Source: Methanolacinia paynteri
Lineage (GTDB): Archaea; Halobacteriota; Methanomicrobia; Methanomicrobiales; Methanomicrobiaceae
Length of the DNA: 57,676 nucleotides
Direction: 5' to 3'
Assembly: GCF_000784355.1 (NCBI RefSeq)
Contig: NZ_AXDV01000001.1
Coordinates: 1 to 57,676, forward strand
The notes below the pieces were generated by a model. That model searched no databases, had not been told where the DNA came from, and saw only the letters and a program-made list of their open reading frames with translations. Positions within the stretch are counted from its first letter, which is position 1, and every line of letters begins with the position of its first letter. The translations under genes and the position numbers were made by a program. Of this stretch, positions 8,759-18,344 are shown piece by piece.

Positions 8759-9151
8759 TTATTTTAACGGGACAAATTTCGTCCCATATACTATCATGCC
8801 CGAGTCGCCGTCTGCAACAATCTTCCTGAACGTTGCCCTGACCGGCATCCCGATCTCCATATCCTCGATGTCGCACACGACCGGGGCTGTCATCCTGGTG
8901 CCTTCCTCAAGCTCGATTATTGCGATTGGATATGGTGTTTCGTAATCGTAGGGTGCACTTGCAGTCCTGATGATCGAAAAGGTTACAACCTTCCCCGTGC
9001 CCTTGAACTTGTGCTCCACCATCTTTCCGTCTCTCCTGCACTGCGGACAGACAGTCCGGGGTGGATAGTAGTAAGTGCCGCATGTCTCGCATTTCGATCC
9101 GATGAGATTATATCTCTGCGGCTGTTTTCTCCAGAAACGTGGGACTGACAT
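8759..9151 (-). CDS. DUF35 zinc-ribbon/OB-fold scaffold protein
   Basis: 130 residues: an N-terminal zinc ribbon (CETCGTYYYPPRTVCPQC, residues about 21-38) and a C-terminal OB-fold. In archaea such proteins bridge acetoacetyl-CoA thiolase and HMG-CoA synthase so that the thermodynamically poor thiolase product is passed directly to the synthase. Gene context is exactly that: the ATG shares one base with the thiolase stop, and HMG-CoA synthase is upstream. The role is therefore well supported by family knowledge plus context. Confidence 0.9.
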   Translation of the reverse strand: MSVPRFWRKQPQRYNLIGSKCETCGTYYYPPRTVCPQCRRDGKMVEHKFKGTGKVVTFSIIRTASAPYDYETPYPIAIIELEEGTRMTAPVVCDIEDMEIGMPVRATFRKIVADGDSGMIVYGTKFVPLK

Positions 9152-10323
9152 TAGTTTACCCTCCTGAATATGTTTGTAACGACCGTAGCACCCGTTCCGC
9201 CTACGTTATGTGTCATTCCGATCTCGGCTCCTTCAACCTGCCTTCCTGTGGCTTCCCCGCGAAGTTGTTCGACGACTTCGCAGACCTGCTTGATTCCTGT
9301 TGCGCCGACCGGGTGTCCGCATGCCTTCAGGCCGCCGCTCGGGTTTATCGGAAGTCTTCCGCCGAGTGCCGTTTCGCCTTCTTCGGTCATGATTCCCGCC
9401 TTTCCTTTCTCGCAGAAGCCGAGGTCTTCGATTGCACAAAGTTCCGCTATAGTGAAGCAGTCATGGACCTCTACGAGATCGATATCCTTCCTTTCGAGTT
9501 TTGCCATCTCAAAGGCACGGTTTCCTGCCGCGACCGTTGCATCGAGTGTGCTGATGTCGCGGCGGTCGTGAAGTGCGATCGTGTCCGTAGCCTGTGTCGA
9601 TGCAAGCACCTTGACAGGAGAATCGGTGAACTCCTTTGCTCTTTCAAGCGGACAGAGGATAACCGCTGCCGCACCGTCGGTAACCGGTGAGCAGTCCATA
9701 AGGCGAATCGGATCTGCCACAAGCGTTGAGTTCAGAACCGTATCGATAGTGATCTCTTTTCTGAACTGCGCGATAGGATTCCTTGCACCGTTGTAATGGT
9801 TCTTTACGGCAACCTGTGCGAGTTGTTCGCGTGTCAGGCCGTAGCGGTTCATGTAGTCCCTTGCGATCATTGCGTAGAGCGACGGGAACGTAACCCCGTA
9901 GATGCCCTCCCACTCGCGGTCGGCCGCACCGGCAAGAGCATCTGTCGTAACTCCTCCGTCGACATCTGTCATCTTCTCGACTCCCGCTGCAATTACTATA
10001 TCGGACATGCCGGATGCAACCGAGGTGTATGCCTGCCTGAATGCAAGTCCGCCGGATGCACAGGCCGCTTCGGTCCTTGTTGCGGGAATGTGCCTTGTAG
10101 ATGCAAGACCTACCGCATCTGCGATGAGGGCCGAGATATGCTCCTGGAGGATAAACCTGCCGCCGCTCATGTTCCCGACGAACATCTCGTCGATCTGGTT
10201 TCCGTCGACGTTTGCGTCTTCAAGTGATTTTATACCAGCCTCAACGCACATCTGCCTGAACGACGAATCCCATTTCTCACCGAAAGTAGTGAGACCTACT
10301 CCGATTACTGCTACTTCTCTCAT
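9151..10323 (-). CDS. Acetyl-CoA C-acetyltransferase (thiolase)
   Basis: A 390-residue archaeal thiolase that condenses two acetyl-CoA to acetoacetyl-CoA, the first step toward mevalonate. The nucleophilic Cys is in [14 protein letters not shown] near residue 87, and the C-terminal part holds [18 protein letters not shown] with the catalytic His. It overlaps the upstream synthase gene by four bases (ATGA) and the downstream DUF35 gene by one, indicating one transcript and probable translational coupling. Confidence 0.93.
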   Translation of the reverse strand: MREVAVIGVGLTTFGEKWDSSFRQMCVEAGIKSLEDANVDGNQIDEMFVGNMSGGRFILQEHISALIADAVGLASTRHIPATRTEAACASGGLAFRQAYTSVASGMSDIVIAAGVEKMTDVDGGVTTDALAGAADREWEGIYGVTFPSLYAMIARDYMNRYGLTREQLAQVAVKNHYNGARNPIAQFRKEITIDTVLNSTLVADPIRLMDCSPVTDGAAAVILCPLERAKEFTDSPVKVLASTQATDTIALHDRRDISTLDATVAAGNRAFEMAKLERKDIDLVEVHDCFTIAELCAIEDLGFCEKGKAGIMTEEGETALGGRLPINPSGGLKACGHPVGATGIKQVCEVVEQLRGEATGRQVEGAEIGMTHNVGGTGATVVTNIFRRVN

Positions 10324-11369
10324 GCTGCCCTCACGATCTTGCCTTTGTGTTTTGCATAAACTGCATAGTCGACATACTTTTTGTGGTTGAGCAGATCCTC
10401 TACCGAGGGAGCTGCCTTCCTGTTGATGAGCGTCTCGATTTTATCTGTCACTGTTATATCGAATGCATCGCTGCCGGAACCGGATCCGTATGATGTGACG
10501 AATATCTTGTCACCCGGTTTTGCGATATCGAGCGTTGCCGAGAGTCCTACCGGTACTGCTCCCGAATAGGTGTTTCCGAGTCTCGGGACGGCGAGGCCGG
10601 GTTTGATCTGTTCGGATGTAAAGCCGAGCATTGCCGATACATTTCTCGGGAACTTTGCGTTGGGCTGATGGAACACCGCATAATCGTAATCCGACGGTTT
10701 TGTTCCCATGTGTTCCAGCATCATCTTTGCAGCACCTTGGATGTGCTTGAAGTATGCCGGCTCTCCGGAGAACCTTCCTCCGTGGCGGGGGTAACCCTGT
10801 CCTTCACGTCTCCAGAAGTCCGGAGTATCAGTTGTAAAAGAGCATGTGTGGTTAATCTCTGCAATCGGGTCCTTTTCACCGATTACAAATGCGGCTCCTC
10901 CTGCCGCAGCCGTATACTCCAGTGCATCTCCGGGGGCACCCTGGGCGACGTCGGCTCCGATTGCGATGCCGTATTTTATCATGCCGCTCTTTACAAGGCC
11001 CATGCATGTCTGGATGCCTGCCGTTCCCGCTTTGCACGCGAATTCGTAGTCCGCCGCTGTCATGACCGGCGTTGCGCCGATCGCCTCGCCGACTGTTGCA
11101 GCGGTCGGCTTTACCGCATATGGATGCGATTCGCTGCCGACATATATCGCTCCGATCTCGTCGGGGTTTACGCTTCTTCTTTCAAGGGCGAATCTTGCCG
11201 CATTGACTGAAATCGTAAGCGTATCCTCGTCAAGATCCGGGACAGCCTTCTCCTTAACGCCGAGACCTGCTGCGATCTCGGCTCCGTTTGCTCCCCATAC
11301 CCTCGCGATCTCTTCGGTTTTAATCCTGAATCGCGGGATATAGGCACCGTATGTAATAATTCCTACCAT
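10320..11369 (-). CDS. Hydroxymethylglutaryl-CoA synthase
   Basis: A 349-residue thiolase-fold enzyme of the archaeal HMG-CoA synthase type. Seen are the N-terminal [15 protein letters not shown], the active Cys in the [15 protein letters not shown] segment near residue 112, the [12 protein letters not shown] segment with the catalytic His, and [11 protein letters not shown]. It adds acetyl-CoA to acetoacetyl-CoA to give HMG-CoA, feeding HmgA encoded at 1.3-2.5 kb. First enzyme gene of the leftward operon, overlapping the regulator gene by seven bases. Confidence 0.94.
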   Translation of the reverse strand: MVGIITYGAYIPRFRIKTEEIARVWGANGAEIAAGLGVKEKAVPDLDEDTLTISVNAARFALERRSVNPDEIGAIYVGSESHPYAVKPTAATVGEAIGATPVMTAADYEFACKAGTAGIQTCMGLVKSGMIKYGIAIGADVAQGAPGDALEYTAAAGGAAFVIGEKDPIAEINHTCSFTTDTPDFWRREGQGYPRHGGRFSGEPAYFKHIQGAAKMMLEHMGTKPSDYDYAVFHQPNAKFPRNVSAMLGFTSEQIKPGLAVPRLGNTYSGAVPVGLSATLDIAKPGDKIFVTSYGSGSGSDAFDITVTDKIETLINRKAAPSVEDLLNHKKYVDYAVYAKHKGKIVRAA

Positions 11370-12073
11370 GGTTCATCTCTTAGTATTTTAATAATCTCGT
11401 CAATTCCGTTTTCAGTACACAAAAGGGTGATCCTGTCCTTTTTTGCAAGTTCGGGGACAAGAGGATTGATTTTTTCCGGAGTAATTCCCTGGAGTATGAC
11501 GCATCTCGGCTTAAACGGTGTCACCCTGATTGCAATCATGGGGGACTTTCCGGTAGATACGTTGGTGAAAATCAGGGCTCGTTCTGTACTCCACCCGTAA
11601 ATTTTGTTGAATTCGCTCGAAGACAACTGAATAATTGCGTTAAGACTGTTGACAATCGTGTAACCGTAGATCTGGTGGTCAAGATCCCCGTTGATAAGTG
11701 TGCACCCGATGGAATCGCAGAATTTGTCGAGCTTTATCGGGGTGTCGTAATCATGCATATCGTAGATTACATCATCGTCAAAGTCGGAATAGAGGATGTT
11801 GGCGTACTTTTTCATGAACTTTCCGCCTGAATCCTCATCGATCGAGAGAATTGTCTCGACAATCTTTCCGACGACTGCGGTACCGGGGCTTTTTCTTCTT
11901 CCTCCTTCATAATCGGAGATTACGGAAGGCGATACTTCCAGCCTCTCGGCAAGAAGCCCGGGGGGGATATTGAAATTCATCCTCCATTTTTTAAGAGCCT
12001 CGCCGGGAGAATCCGAAAGGGTGATCTCACCCGCCATCTTTTCCGCAAGACGGTTCCGCAGCACGGATTTCAT
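11363..12073 (-). CDS. HTH (XRE-type) regulator of the mevalonate-entry operon
   Basis: An XRE-like helix-turn-helix near residues 25-65 ([25 protein letters not shown]) is followed by a ~150-residue C-terminal domain with no motif I can name. Homologues are, from memory, found next to HMG-CoA synthase in other methanogens, so autoregulation or control of isoprenoid synthesis is a reasonable inference. I chose the ATG at 12073 (236 residues); an in-frame TTG at 12118 would add 15 residues. Neither has a clear Shine-Dalgarno sequence, so a leaderless message is possible. It lies head-to-head with ribK. Confidence 0.82.
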   Translation of the reverse strand: MKSVLRNRLAEKMAGEITLSDSPGEALKKWRMNFNIPPGLLAERLEVSPSVISDYEGGRRKSPGTAVVGKIVETILSIDEDSGGKFMKKYANILYSDFDDDVIYDMHDYDTPIKLDKFCDSIGCTLINGDLDHQIYGYTIVNSLNAIIQLSSSEFNKIYGWSTERALIFTNVSTGKSPMIAIRVTPFKPRCVILQGITPEKINPLVPELAKKDRITLLCTENGIDEIIKILRDEPW

Positions 12074-12166
12074 AGGTATTATGGTGATCTTTTCATTAAT
12101 ATAATTAGCGAATGCCAATTCGTCGATTCACGAAATCATATGAACTCATGAAAACTCATATATGGT

Positions 12167-12859
12167 ATGCATATCAATTTTGATATTGCAATGATAAGTA
12201 ACGACGACCTGATGACATTGAAAAAGATCGCTCTCATGGGCGGTCTGAAATCCCAGGTCTGCCTCTCTTCCCAGGCCATGGGGGAACGGCTTGAGATCAG
12301 CCCGCAGACGGCTTCAAGGCGCCTGATAAGTCTGGAAAAAGAGAAATTAATCTCAAGAACGATCCGTCCCGACGGCCAGTATATAAGGATAAATGAATCC
12401 GGCGAAAAGATCCTCAGTGGTGAGTATTTTGACTATTGCAGGATCTTCGAGAAGACAGACGTAAGCTATCTGCTCCGGGGCGAAGTCATTAGCGGGCTTG
12501 GCGAGGGGCGCTATTATGTCAGTATTCCTCATTACATGAAGCAGTTCAGGGACAAACTCGGCTTTGAGCCTTTCCCCGGCACGCTAAATCTCCGGCTGGA
12601 TTCTGCCAGTCTTGAGACGAGAAAGGAGCTTGAGAAACTGGAATGGGTGGAAATTGAGGGATTTGTCGACAACGACCGGACATTCGGGAGCGCAAAATGC
12701 CTCCCGTGCCGCATAGAAGGATCGGCATCGGCGATAATTGTTCCCGGAAGAACCCATTACCCCGACGATATCATAGAACTGCTCTGCGAACACGGCCTGA
12801 GATCAAAACTCGGACTGAAAGATGGCGACAGAATAAAGGTTGAGATAACAAATGATTGA
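12167..12859 (+). CDS. ribK: CTP-dependent riboflavin kinase with N-terminal winged helix
   Basis: 230 residues. The first ~90 are a winged-helix DNA-binding domain (MGERLEISPQTASRRLISLEKEKL), and the remainder is the archaeal RibK domain (GRYYVSIPHYMKQF, GFEPFPGTLNLRL). RibK makes FMN from riboflavin using CTP instead of ATP. The fused DNA-binding domain suggests it also regulates flavin genes. The start could alternatively be the ATG at 12191. It overlaps ribB by eight bases, so the two are translated together. Confidence 0.93.
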   Translation: MHINFDIAMISNDDLMTLKKIALMGGLKSQVCLSSQAMGERLEISPQTASRRLISLEKEKLISRTIRPDGQYIRINESGEKILSGEYFDYCRIFEKTDVSYLLRGEVISGLGEGRYYVSIPHYMKQFRDKLGFEPFPGTLNLRLDSASLETRKELEKLEWVEIEGFVDNDRTFGSAKCLPCRIEGSASAIIVPGRTHYPDDIIELLCEHGLRSKLGLKDGDRIKVEITND

Positions 12860-13520
12860 AAAGGCAATAGAAGCGATGAAAAACGGGGAGATTATCCTCA
12901 TATACGATTTTGACAGCCGCGAAGGCGAAACAGACTTTGCAATAAGATCGGACGCCCTGACAAGAGAGGACATCTGCAGGATGAGAAAAGATGCCGGCGG
13001 TCTGATCTGTACGGCAATTCACCCGGAAGCTGCGGAGAAGATCGGGCTTCCTTTTGCAAGCGACGCCCTGAAGGAAACAGGCTTTGCCGAGAGGGATGGT
13101 GATATCCCTTACGATCCGAAGAACCATTCGTCATTCTCGATATGGGTCAATCATAAGGATACCTTCACCGGAATAACCGACAACGACAGGACTCTTACTG
13201 CAAACCGTCTCTCGGACCATGTAAAGAGTGCAATGAACGGCGGTAAACTGAATTTCTCTTCAGAGTTCAGGACTCCCGGCCACATGGCTCTTCTCCGGGC
13301 AAATGAGAAGCTGCTTGACCAGAGACGCGGACAGACCGAATTGTCAATTGCCATTGCTGAATTCGCAGGAGTCACACCCTGTGTAACAATCTGCGAGATG
13401 CTCGATGATAAAACCGGTAAGGCTCTCTCGAAAAAGGATGCTATGGAGTATGGCAAAAAACACAATCTGGTCTTTGTAAGCGGCGATGAAGTCCTGGAAT
13501 ACTGGAATAATAATCATTAA
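12852..13520 (+). CDS. ribB: 3,4-dihydroxy-2-butanone-4-phosphate synthase
   Basis: A 222-residue monofunctional RibB, with no GTP cyclohydrolase II domain. Diagnostic are YDFDSREGETDFA (acidic metal-binding loop), HPEAAEKIG, FTGITDNDRTLTA and RRGQTELSIAIAEFAG. It converts ribulose 5-phosphate to the four-carbon unit of riboflavin. It starts inside the end of ribK and forms the second gene of the ribKB operon. Confidence 0.95.
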   Translation: MIEKAIEAMKNGEIILIYDFDSREGETDFAIRSDALTREDICRMRKDAGGLICTAIHPEAAEKIGLPFASDALKETGFAERDGDIPYDPKNHSSFSIWVNHKDTFTGITDNDRTLTANRLSDHVKSAMNGGKLNFSSEFRTPGHMALLRANEKLLDQRRGQTELSIAIAEFAGVTPCVTICEMLDDKTGKALSKKDAMEYGKKHNLVFVSGDEVLEYWNNNH

Positions 13521-13631
13521 ATATAATCAGTCCAAACAACTATCCTATAATTTTTGGAAAAGGGGGATTTTGTTGTCGGAAATGCAAAATAACAATCAAT
13601 ACAATCTTATTTTTAATTGTCAAGTGTTACT

Positions 13632-14723
13632 ATGACATTATCTTCTCCCGGGGACTTTATGGATTCTGCAGATCGGGTGGTGTCGATTTTTTCCGGCCTC
13701 AGGGAAGAGATTGTAGTTGTTGTCGATCTTTCTTCCATGAAGATTGAAGGAGCCAACGACAAAGCTCAAAATTTGCTTGGATACGATTTGCAGGAACTTT
13801 CCTGCCTGAAGCTGTCCGATATAATAGCATGCTTCGGCACTCCTGATGTCGCAGGCCGGGAAGAGGAGTTGTTTTCAGGCAGAAGCTATTTTTCGGAATT
13901 TATATCAAGTAACTCAGGGAAGATCCCGGTATCCTTCTCCTTAAACAGGATTGAGACAGGCATTAAGGAATACGGGGTAATTATCGGCCGGAAGATGCCT
14001 GTTGGTTTGGAAACGCCGGGGGACACGGATTTTTCGCTCGCCAGTTTTATGAAGGTTCTTGACTCAATCAAGGAAGCCATTGTTGTTGTCGACCGGAATA
14101 TGAAGATCAGGCTCTACAATGCTCCTTTCAGGTTCATGGCCGAAAAGTTTGACTACAGGAATGAACTTATAGGGGCCTCGCTTCACGATGCTGCGGATTT
14201 CCTGACCGGAAAGCTGTCCCTCGAATATAAATATGTATTCAAGTCCGGGAAAAGACTTGATACGTCTGTAAAGAAAAAATTCTCTTCCAAGATGCTGTGG
14301 TATGAAGTGGTGAAGTCGCCGTTCATAGTCGACGGTGAGGTCACCCATGTAATTTCAGTTATAAGGGATATTACAAAGCAGCAGGAACTTGAAGAGATGA
14401 AAAAGGAGTCCATATTCCAGATTGAAAAGAATATGGAGCAGTTTGCCATATTAAATGATCATATCAGAAATCCGCTTCAGGCCATAGTAGGCCTTGCTGA
14501 ACTGGATGGCGGAAGCAACTCCGAAAAGATAATTGAGAATGCCCTTCAAATCGATGCTATTGTAAAGGAGCTGGATTCCGGGTGGATTGAATCGGATAAA
14601 ATCCGGGAGATGCTACTCCGCCATTATGGTCTGAAGATTAAGAGAAGGCCGAATGTCAGCAGTCCTATCGGGATGCTGACCGTAGTCGGAAAAAAACGGA
14701 ATGAAAAGTCTGATAACGATTAA
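13632..14723 (+). CDS. PAS sensor protein with degenerate H-box, no ATPase domain
   Basis: About 363 residues (a TTG at 13617 would add five). PAS-like domains lie near residues 20-120 (REEIVVVVDLSSMKIEGA) and 140-250 (IKEAIVVVDRNMKIRLYN, ending VISVIRDITKQQ). The C-terminal ~110 residues carry MEQFAILNDHIRNPLQAIVG, which aligns with a histidine-kinase H-box (SHELRTPL) but has Asp where the phosphorylated His should be. The helix pair then ends with LDSGWIESDKIREMLLRHYG and no HATPase domain follows. A paralogue is at 16.7 kb. It may act as a non-kinase sensor or dimerisation partner. No membrane segment is evident. Confidence 0.8.
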   Translation: MTLSSPGDFMDSADRVVSIFSGLREEIVVVVDLSSMKIEGANDKAQNLLGYDLQELSCLKLSDIIACFGTPDVAGREEELFSGRSYFSEFISSNSGKIPVSFSLNRIETGIKEYGVIIGRKMPVGLETPGDTDFSLASFMKVLDSIKEAIVVVDRNMKIRLYNAPFRFMAEKFDYRNELIGASLHDAADFLTGKLSLEYKYVFKSGKRLDTSVKKKFSSKMLWYEVVKSPFIVDGEVTHVISVIRDITKQQELEEMKKESIFQIEKNMEQFAILNDHIRNPLQAIVGLAELDGGSNSEKIIENALQIDAIVKELDSGWIESDKIREMLLRHYGLKIKRRPNVSSPIGMLTVVGKKRNEKSDND

Positions 14724-15398
14724 ATGAAGCATTACCCTTTTGAAATCATAATAAATCACAGGGAGGTTAATAGCAGCAGGATTCGTATAAGCCCCGACTG
14801 CAGGGTATATGTAACCGCTCCCCGGGGTGCCGATATTGAGGCATTGATCGATTCAAAAGTTGAATGGATTATGAAAAAGATCGGCGAACTGGATCGGCTG
14901 GCTTCCGAATATCAGACGGGTGACGGTAGTTTCATCTACAACGGCAGAATGTGGCACCCGGTCTTCTCCGAATCACGTCCTGTCACTTTCAGCTGGCCTA
15001 ATATCCATTATCCTTCTGTAGAAAAACTTCGAAAAGCTGTTTCGCAGGAACTGAAAGAGGATATTATCCATCGCCTCGATCACTATTCAAAAAAGATGGA
15101 TGTCGAATATTCAAGGGTTTCGATAAGGAACCAGAGAACAAGGTGGGGTAGTTGTTCAGGGAAGGGGAACCTGAATTTTAACATCCGCTCGATGGCGCTC
15201 CCGGAGACTATAAGGGATTATCTTGTCGTCCATGAGCTTTCACACAGGATTGAGATGAACCATTCTCCTGCTTTCTGGAAGAAGGTCTCGGAGTATTACC
15301 CGGGATTCCGGCAGGCTGAAAAAGAATTAAAGGCCTATTGGATTATAATTGCAAGGAGCAGAATATGGGGTTCGCTTCTTGGCTCTCAGGATATCTGA
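14724..15398 (+). CDS. YgjP/DUF45-type metallopeptidase
   Basis: 224 residues with the WLM/YgjP signature: INHREVNSSRIRISPDCRVYVTAP at the N-terminus, IRNQRTRWGSCSGKGNLNFN, and the zinc site VVHELSHRIEMNHSPAFW with HExxH-type geometry (HELSH, and a later His in NHS). These proteins are predicted zinc proteases, often linked to restriction or repair systems. The ATG follows the previous stop codon directly, so it is likely translated with the upstream PAS protein. Confidence 0.87.
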   Translation: MKHYPFEIIINHREVNSSRIRISPDCRVYVTAPRGADIEALIDSKVEWIMKKIGELDRLASEYQTGDGSFIYNGRMWHPVFSESRPVTFSWPNIHYPSVEKLRKAVSQELKEDIIHRLDHYSKKMDVEYSRVSIRNQRTRWGSCSGKGNLNFNIRSMALPETIRDYLVVHELSHRIEMNHSPAFWKKVSEYYPGFRQAEKELKAYWIIIARSRIWGSLLGSQDI

Positions 15399-15466
15399 GA
15401 CTTGGCAACTCCATTAACTTAATCTATTAATCTTGCAGTAATCAATCATATTGAAAGGGGATTGTA

Positions 15467-16624
15467 ATGACGGGGTACAACAGAGACGTAAGGAAATTCG
15501 TTTCACCGGAGTTTATTACCGGTATCGGAGCAAGGAAGTTCGCAGGAAGATATTCCTCTAATTTTAACCTGAAAAAAGTACTCATTGTAACGGACTCCTG
15601 TGTCAGAAGATGCGAATGGATCTCCCCGGTTATGGATTCTTTATGCGATAATGGAATTGATTATGAGGTCTTTTCATCGATAACCGAAAACCCCAGCGTT
15701 GATGAAGTCATGGACGGTTCCCGTGCCTTTAGAGATTCCGGCTGCGAAGGGATTGTCGCTGTCGGCGGAGGGAGCGTTCTGGACTGTGCCAAGGGAATAG
15801 GCATCATTGCCGAGAACAGCGGGCATATATCCGAATATATCGGCATCGATATGATCCGAAATCCGATGCCCCCGCTAATCTGTATTCCTTCTACAGCCGG
15901 AAGTTCGGCTGATGTCTCGCAGTATGCGGTTATATCGGACCGGGAGCAGCGAACAAAGAACCTTATAATCTCCAAATCTCTTGTCCCTGATCTCTCTCTT
16001 CTCGATCCTGAGCCGCTATCGACTCTTCCCGGGGATATTGCAAGAAGCAGTGCGATGGATGCGCTGATTCATGCAATGGAAGGTTACTGTTCAAACGGTT
16101 CATCTCCCGTTACCGATATGTTTGCTATGAATTCGATCGAAATGATCGCAGAAAACATAGCTCCTGATTACTGGAATGATCCGGACAGGCGTTTTAAAAT
16201 TATGATCGCGAGTCTCTATGCAGGCCTGTGCTTTTCCAATGCCGGTTTAGGCCTGGTACATTCCATGGCTCATGCATTAGGCGGATGGACCGGGATGAAT
16301 CACGGATTAGCATCGTTCATTGTGGTACGTGATGTGATTAAGTACAATATGGAGGCAGCACCTGACAGATACCGTAAAATCGCCGGTTATTTTGGGACAG
16401 ATACGGAGAGACCACCCGGTGATTCATCTGTTCCGGATATTATCGTAGACGGGATGATGGAGATGTTCGGTTATGATGAAAGACCGCCGCTGTCCGGTCT
16501 CGGTGTCTTAAAGGAAGACATCCCCGAACTTGTTCAAAGGACAATGAACGATCCCTGTATTGCGACCAATCCCCGGATACCACGTAAAAATGATGTAGAA
16601 GAGTTATATCTCAATCTTTTGTAA
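15467..16624 (+). CDS. Iron-containing alcohol dehydrogenase
   Basis: A 385-residue group III dehydrogenase. The NAD(P)-binding GGGSVLDCAKGIGI is near residue 95, and the metal ligands are in SSAMDALIHAMEGY (Asp, His), LVHSMAHALGG (His) and MNHGLASF (His). The start of the protein lacks a signal peptide. Substrate and direction of the redox reaction cannot be told from sequence; related archaeal enzymes reduce aldehydes or oxidise short alcohols. It stands alone, with about 70-110 bases on each side. Confidence 0.92.
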   Translation: MTGYNRDVRKFVSPEFITGIGARKFAGRYSSNFNLKKVLIVTDSCVRRCEWISPVMDSLCDNGIDYEVFSSITENPSVDEVMDGSRAFRDSGCEGIVAVGGGSVLDCAKGIGIIAENSGHISEYIGIDMIRNPMPPLICIPSTAGSSADVSQYAVISDREQRTKNLIISKSLVPDLSLLDPEPLSTLPGDIARSSAMDALIHAMEGYCSNGSSPVTDMFAMNSIEMIAENIAPDYWNDPDRRFKIMIASLYAGLCFSNAGLGLVHSMAHALGGWTGMNHGLASFIVVRDVIKYNMEAAPDRYRKIAGYFGTDTERPPGDSSVPDIIVDGMMEMFGYDERPPLSGLGVLKEDIPELVQRTMNDPCIATNPRIPRKNDVEELYLNLL

Positions 16625-16732
16625 AAGAAGCCTGAATTAAAGCAGATCAAATTTTTTAATCAATTGAGATCTTTTTTATCAACAATACACATATAGTCAT
16701 ATATGCAGCCCTGCATGCCGGGATGAGATACC

Positions 16733-17893
16733 ATGAGTGATCCTGAATACGATCAGTATGACGATTTAAGGAAGAAGATCCTCGGTCTTGGAGATTCATC
16801 TTTCAGGAAAACATATTATCCTGTCCTGAGGCACAAGCAGATGGAGCTTGAGCGTTTCCGTATAATTCTCGATCATGTAAATGACATGGTGTTTCTTATA
16901 TCATTTCCCGAATGCAAAGTCGTCGATTTTAGCCTCAGGGTGGCTGAAAAGCTTGGGTTCCGGCCCGAGGAGATCACGGGAAGTGAGATTTCGCGATTTC
17001 TTCATTATGATTCAGGAAAACCCGTTTCGCTGCATGAAATGAAAGACAAGGCCGAAAGAGTACTTATCAGGGCTGAGATCGAGTGCAAACAGGGCGAAAG
17101 GATTCCTGTCGAGGCAGACCTGAGTTTTACAAGTTATGGAGATGAGGTCTATTGTGCGGTGATTTGCAGGGATATTTCCGAGCGCATCCAGATGGAGAAG
17201 ATGATCTTCGAATCGGAATCCCAGTACCGGACGACAATAGAGGCGATCACCGACGGTATTCTTGTTGTAAACTCCTCGGGGCGATCGATAATCTGCAACA
17301 GGGCCTTTAGGGATCAGTACCTGCGTTTTGCAGGCAGGGTCTTTTCACCTAAAATAAATGCAAAGGATTTTTTCAGGAATATCGGGCTTTTTAAGGATGA
17401 CGAACTGGATTCATTCATGAGTTCGCGTGATTTTGAAGAAAAAACCGGCAAGATCCTCATGGGTGATAAAATGGCGGTGCTGAAGGTCCGGAAGATGCCG
17501 ATATCCCATGAATTCAGGCACGGGCTCTCTGTTCTGATCCTGAGTGACATTACCCAGAGCACAGTTCTTGATGAGATCAGGAGGGACGTATTCCATCAGC
17601 TGAATCACAATATGGAGCAGTTTGCCATACTTAACGATGAGATAAGAAATCCCCTTCAGGCACTCCTTGGAACAATAGAATTAGAAAATCCAATGCTTGC
17701 CGCTGCAATTCATCCCTTCATCAGCGAGATAAATACAATTGTTCGAAGACTTGATATCGGCTGGCTCGAGTCCGAGAAGGTACGCGGAATGATAAAAAAG
17801 CATTACGGGGTTTCTGTTCTGGACAAGGAGGAGATCGGGGACGCGGTATTATACCTGAAAGAGTTCGGGCATGATGAGGGAATGATCCTTTGA
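16733..17893 (+). CDS. PAS sensor protein with degenerate H-box, paralogue
   Basis: 386 residues. PAS 1 lies at about 40-150 (ILDHVNDMVFLISFPECKVV ... ISERIQMEKM) and PAS 2 at about 155-280. The C-terminal module contains MEQFAILNDEIRNPLQALLG and LDIGWLESEKVRGMIKKHYG, closely matching the protein at 13.6 kb. As there, the H-box His position is Asp, and the protein stops where an HATPase domain would begin. Separation from its paralogue by two unrelated genes suggests local duplication followed by insertion or rearrangement. Confidence 0.8.
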   Translation: MSDPEYDQYDDLRKKILGLGDSSFRKTYYPVLRHKQMELERFRIILDHVNDMVFLISFPECKVVDFSLRVAEKLGFRPEEITGSEISRFLHYDSGKPVSLHEMKDKAERVLIRAEIECKQGERIPVEADLSFTSYGDEVYCAVICRDISERIQMEKMIFESESQYRTTIEAITDGILVVNSSGRSIICNRAFRDQYLRFAGRVFSPKINAKDFFRNIGLFKDDELDSFMSSRDFEEKTGKILMGDKMAVLKVRKMPISHEFRHGLSVLILSDITQSTVLDEIRRDVFHQLNHNMEQFAILNDEIRNPLQALLGTIELENPMLAAAIHPFISEINTIVRRLDIGWLESEKVRGMIKKHYGVSVLDKEEIGDAVLYLKEFGHDEGMIL

Positions 17894-17897
17894 TCCT

Positions 17898-18344
17898 TTA
17901 ATCCGTCGAATCATCCTGGGGCTCTTTGCATCTCCTGATAAGTATCTGTTTCATAATATTTCTCGAACTGCAGAAGCCTTCTCCCGAATATCCTTCTATT
18001 CTGACAACTTCTGCGAAGATGCCGTTCTCTTCGAGATCGCATTTGAGTTTGTCTTCTTTGAAGAACTGGTTGAAGCCGAGGGTTATGATATCCGGCTGAA
18101 TCTCCCGGATAGGCTCGAAGATGTCCGTAGTCGATCCAAGCCTCGCGTAATCGACCGGCTTTAAAGACTGCACCATACGGAGGCGCTGCTGTTCGGGGAT
18201 TACCGGCTTCGGTTTGTGCCTGACGTTTTCATCCCTTGCAACAATCACATGAAGCTCATTGCCAAGTTTACGCGATTCTTCGAGATAGTGGATATGCCCC
18301 GGGTGCAGGATATCGAATGTCCCGGTGGCGACGACTCTCTTCAA
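17898..18344 (-). CDS. ribL: FAD synthase (archaeal CTP/ATP:FMN cytidylyl/adenylyltransferase)
   Basis: 148 residues from a TTG start that overlaps the upstream JAMM stop as TTGA. The nucleotidyltransferase signature GTFDILHPGHIHYL is near residue 10, followed by RDENVRHKPKP and a C-terminal GFCSSRNIMKQI (a variant of the ISTSxR motif). Archaeal RibL makes FAD from FMN. A longer frame beginning at 18389 would run into the upstream gene and lacks family support. It completes the RibB-RibK-RibL flavin set in this region. Confidence 0.9.
   Translation of the reverse strand: MKRVVATGTFDILHPGHIHYLEESRKLGNELHVIVARDENVRHKPKPVIPEQQRLRMVQSLKPVDYARLGSTTDIFEPIREIQPDIITLGFNQFFKEDKLKCDLEENGIFAEVVRIEGYSGEGFCSSRNIMKQILIRRCKEPQDDSTD

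Noticed and set aside
9139-10227. Long plus-strand ORFs opposite the thiolase gene
   Set aside because: Antisense shadows of a well-supported gene; their sequences are rich in Cys and Arg and match no family.
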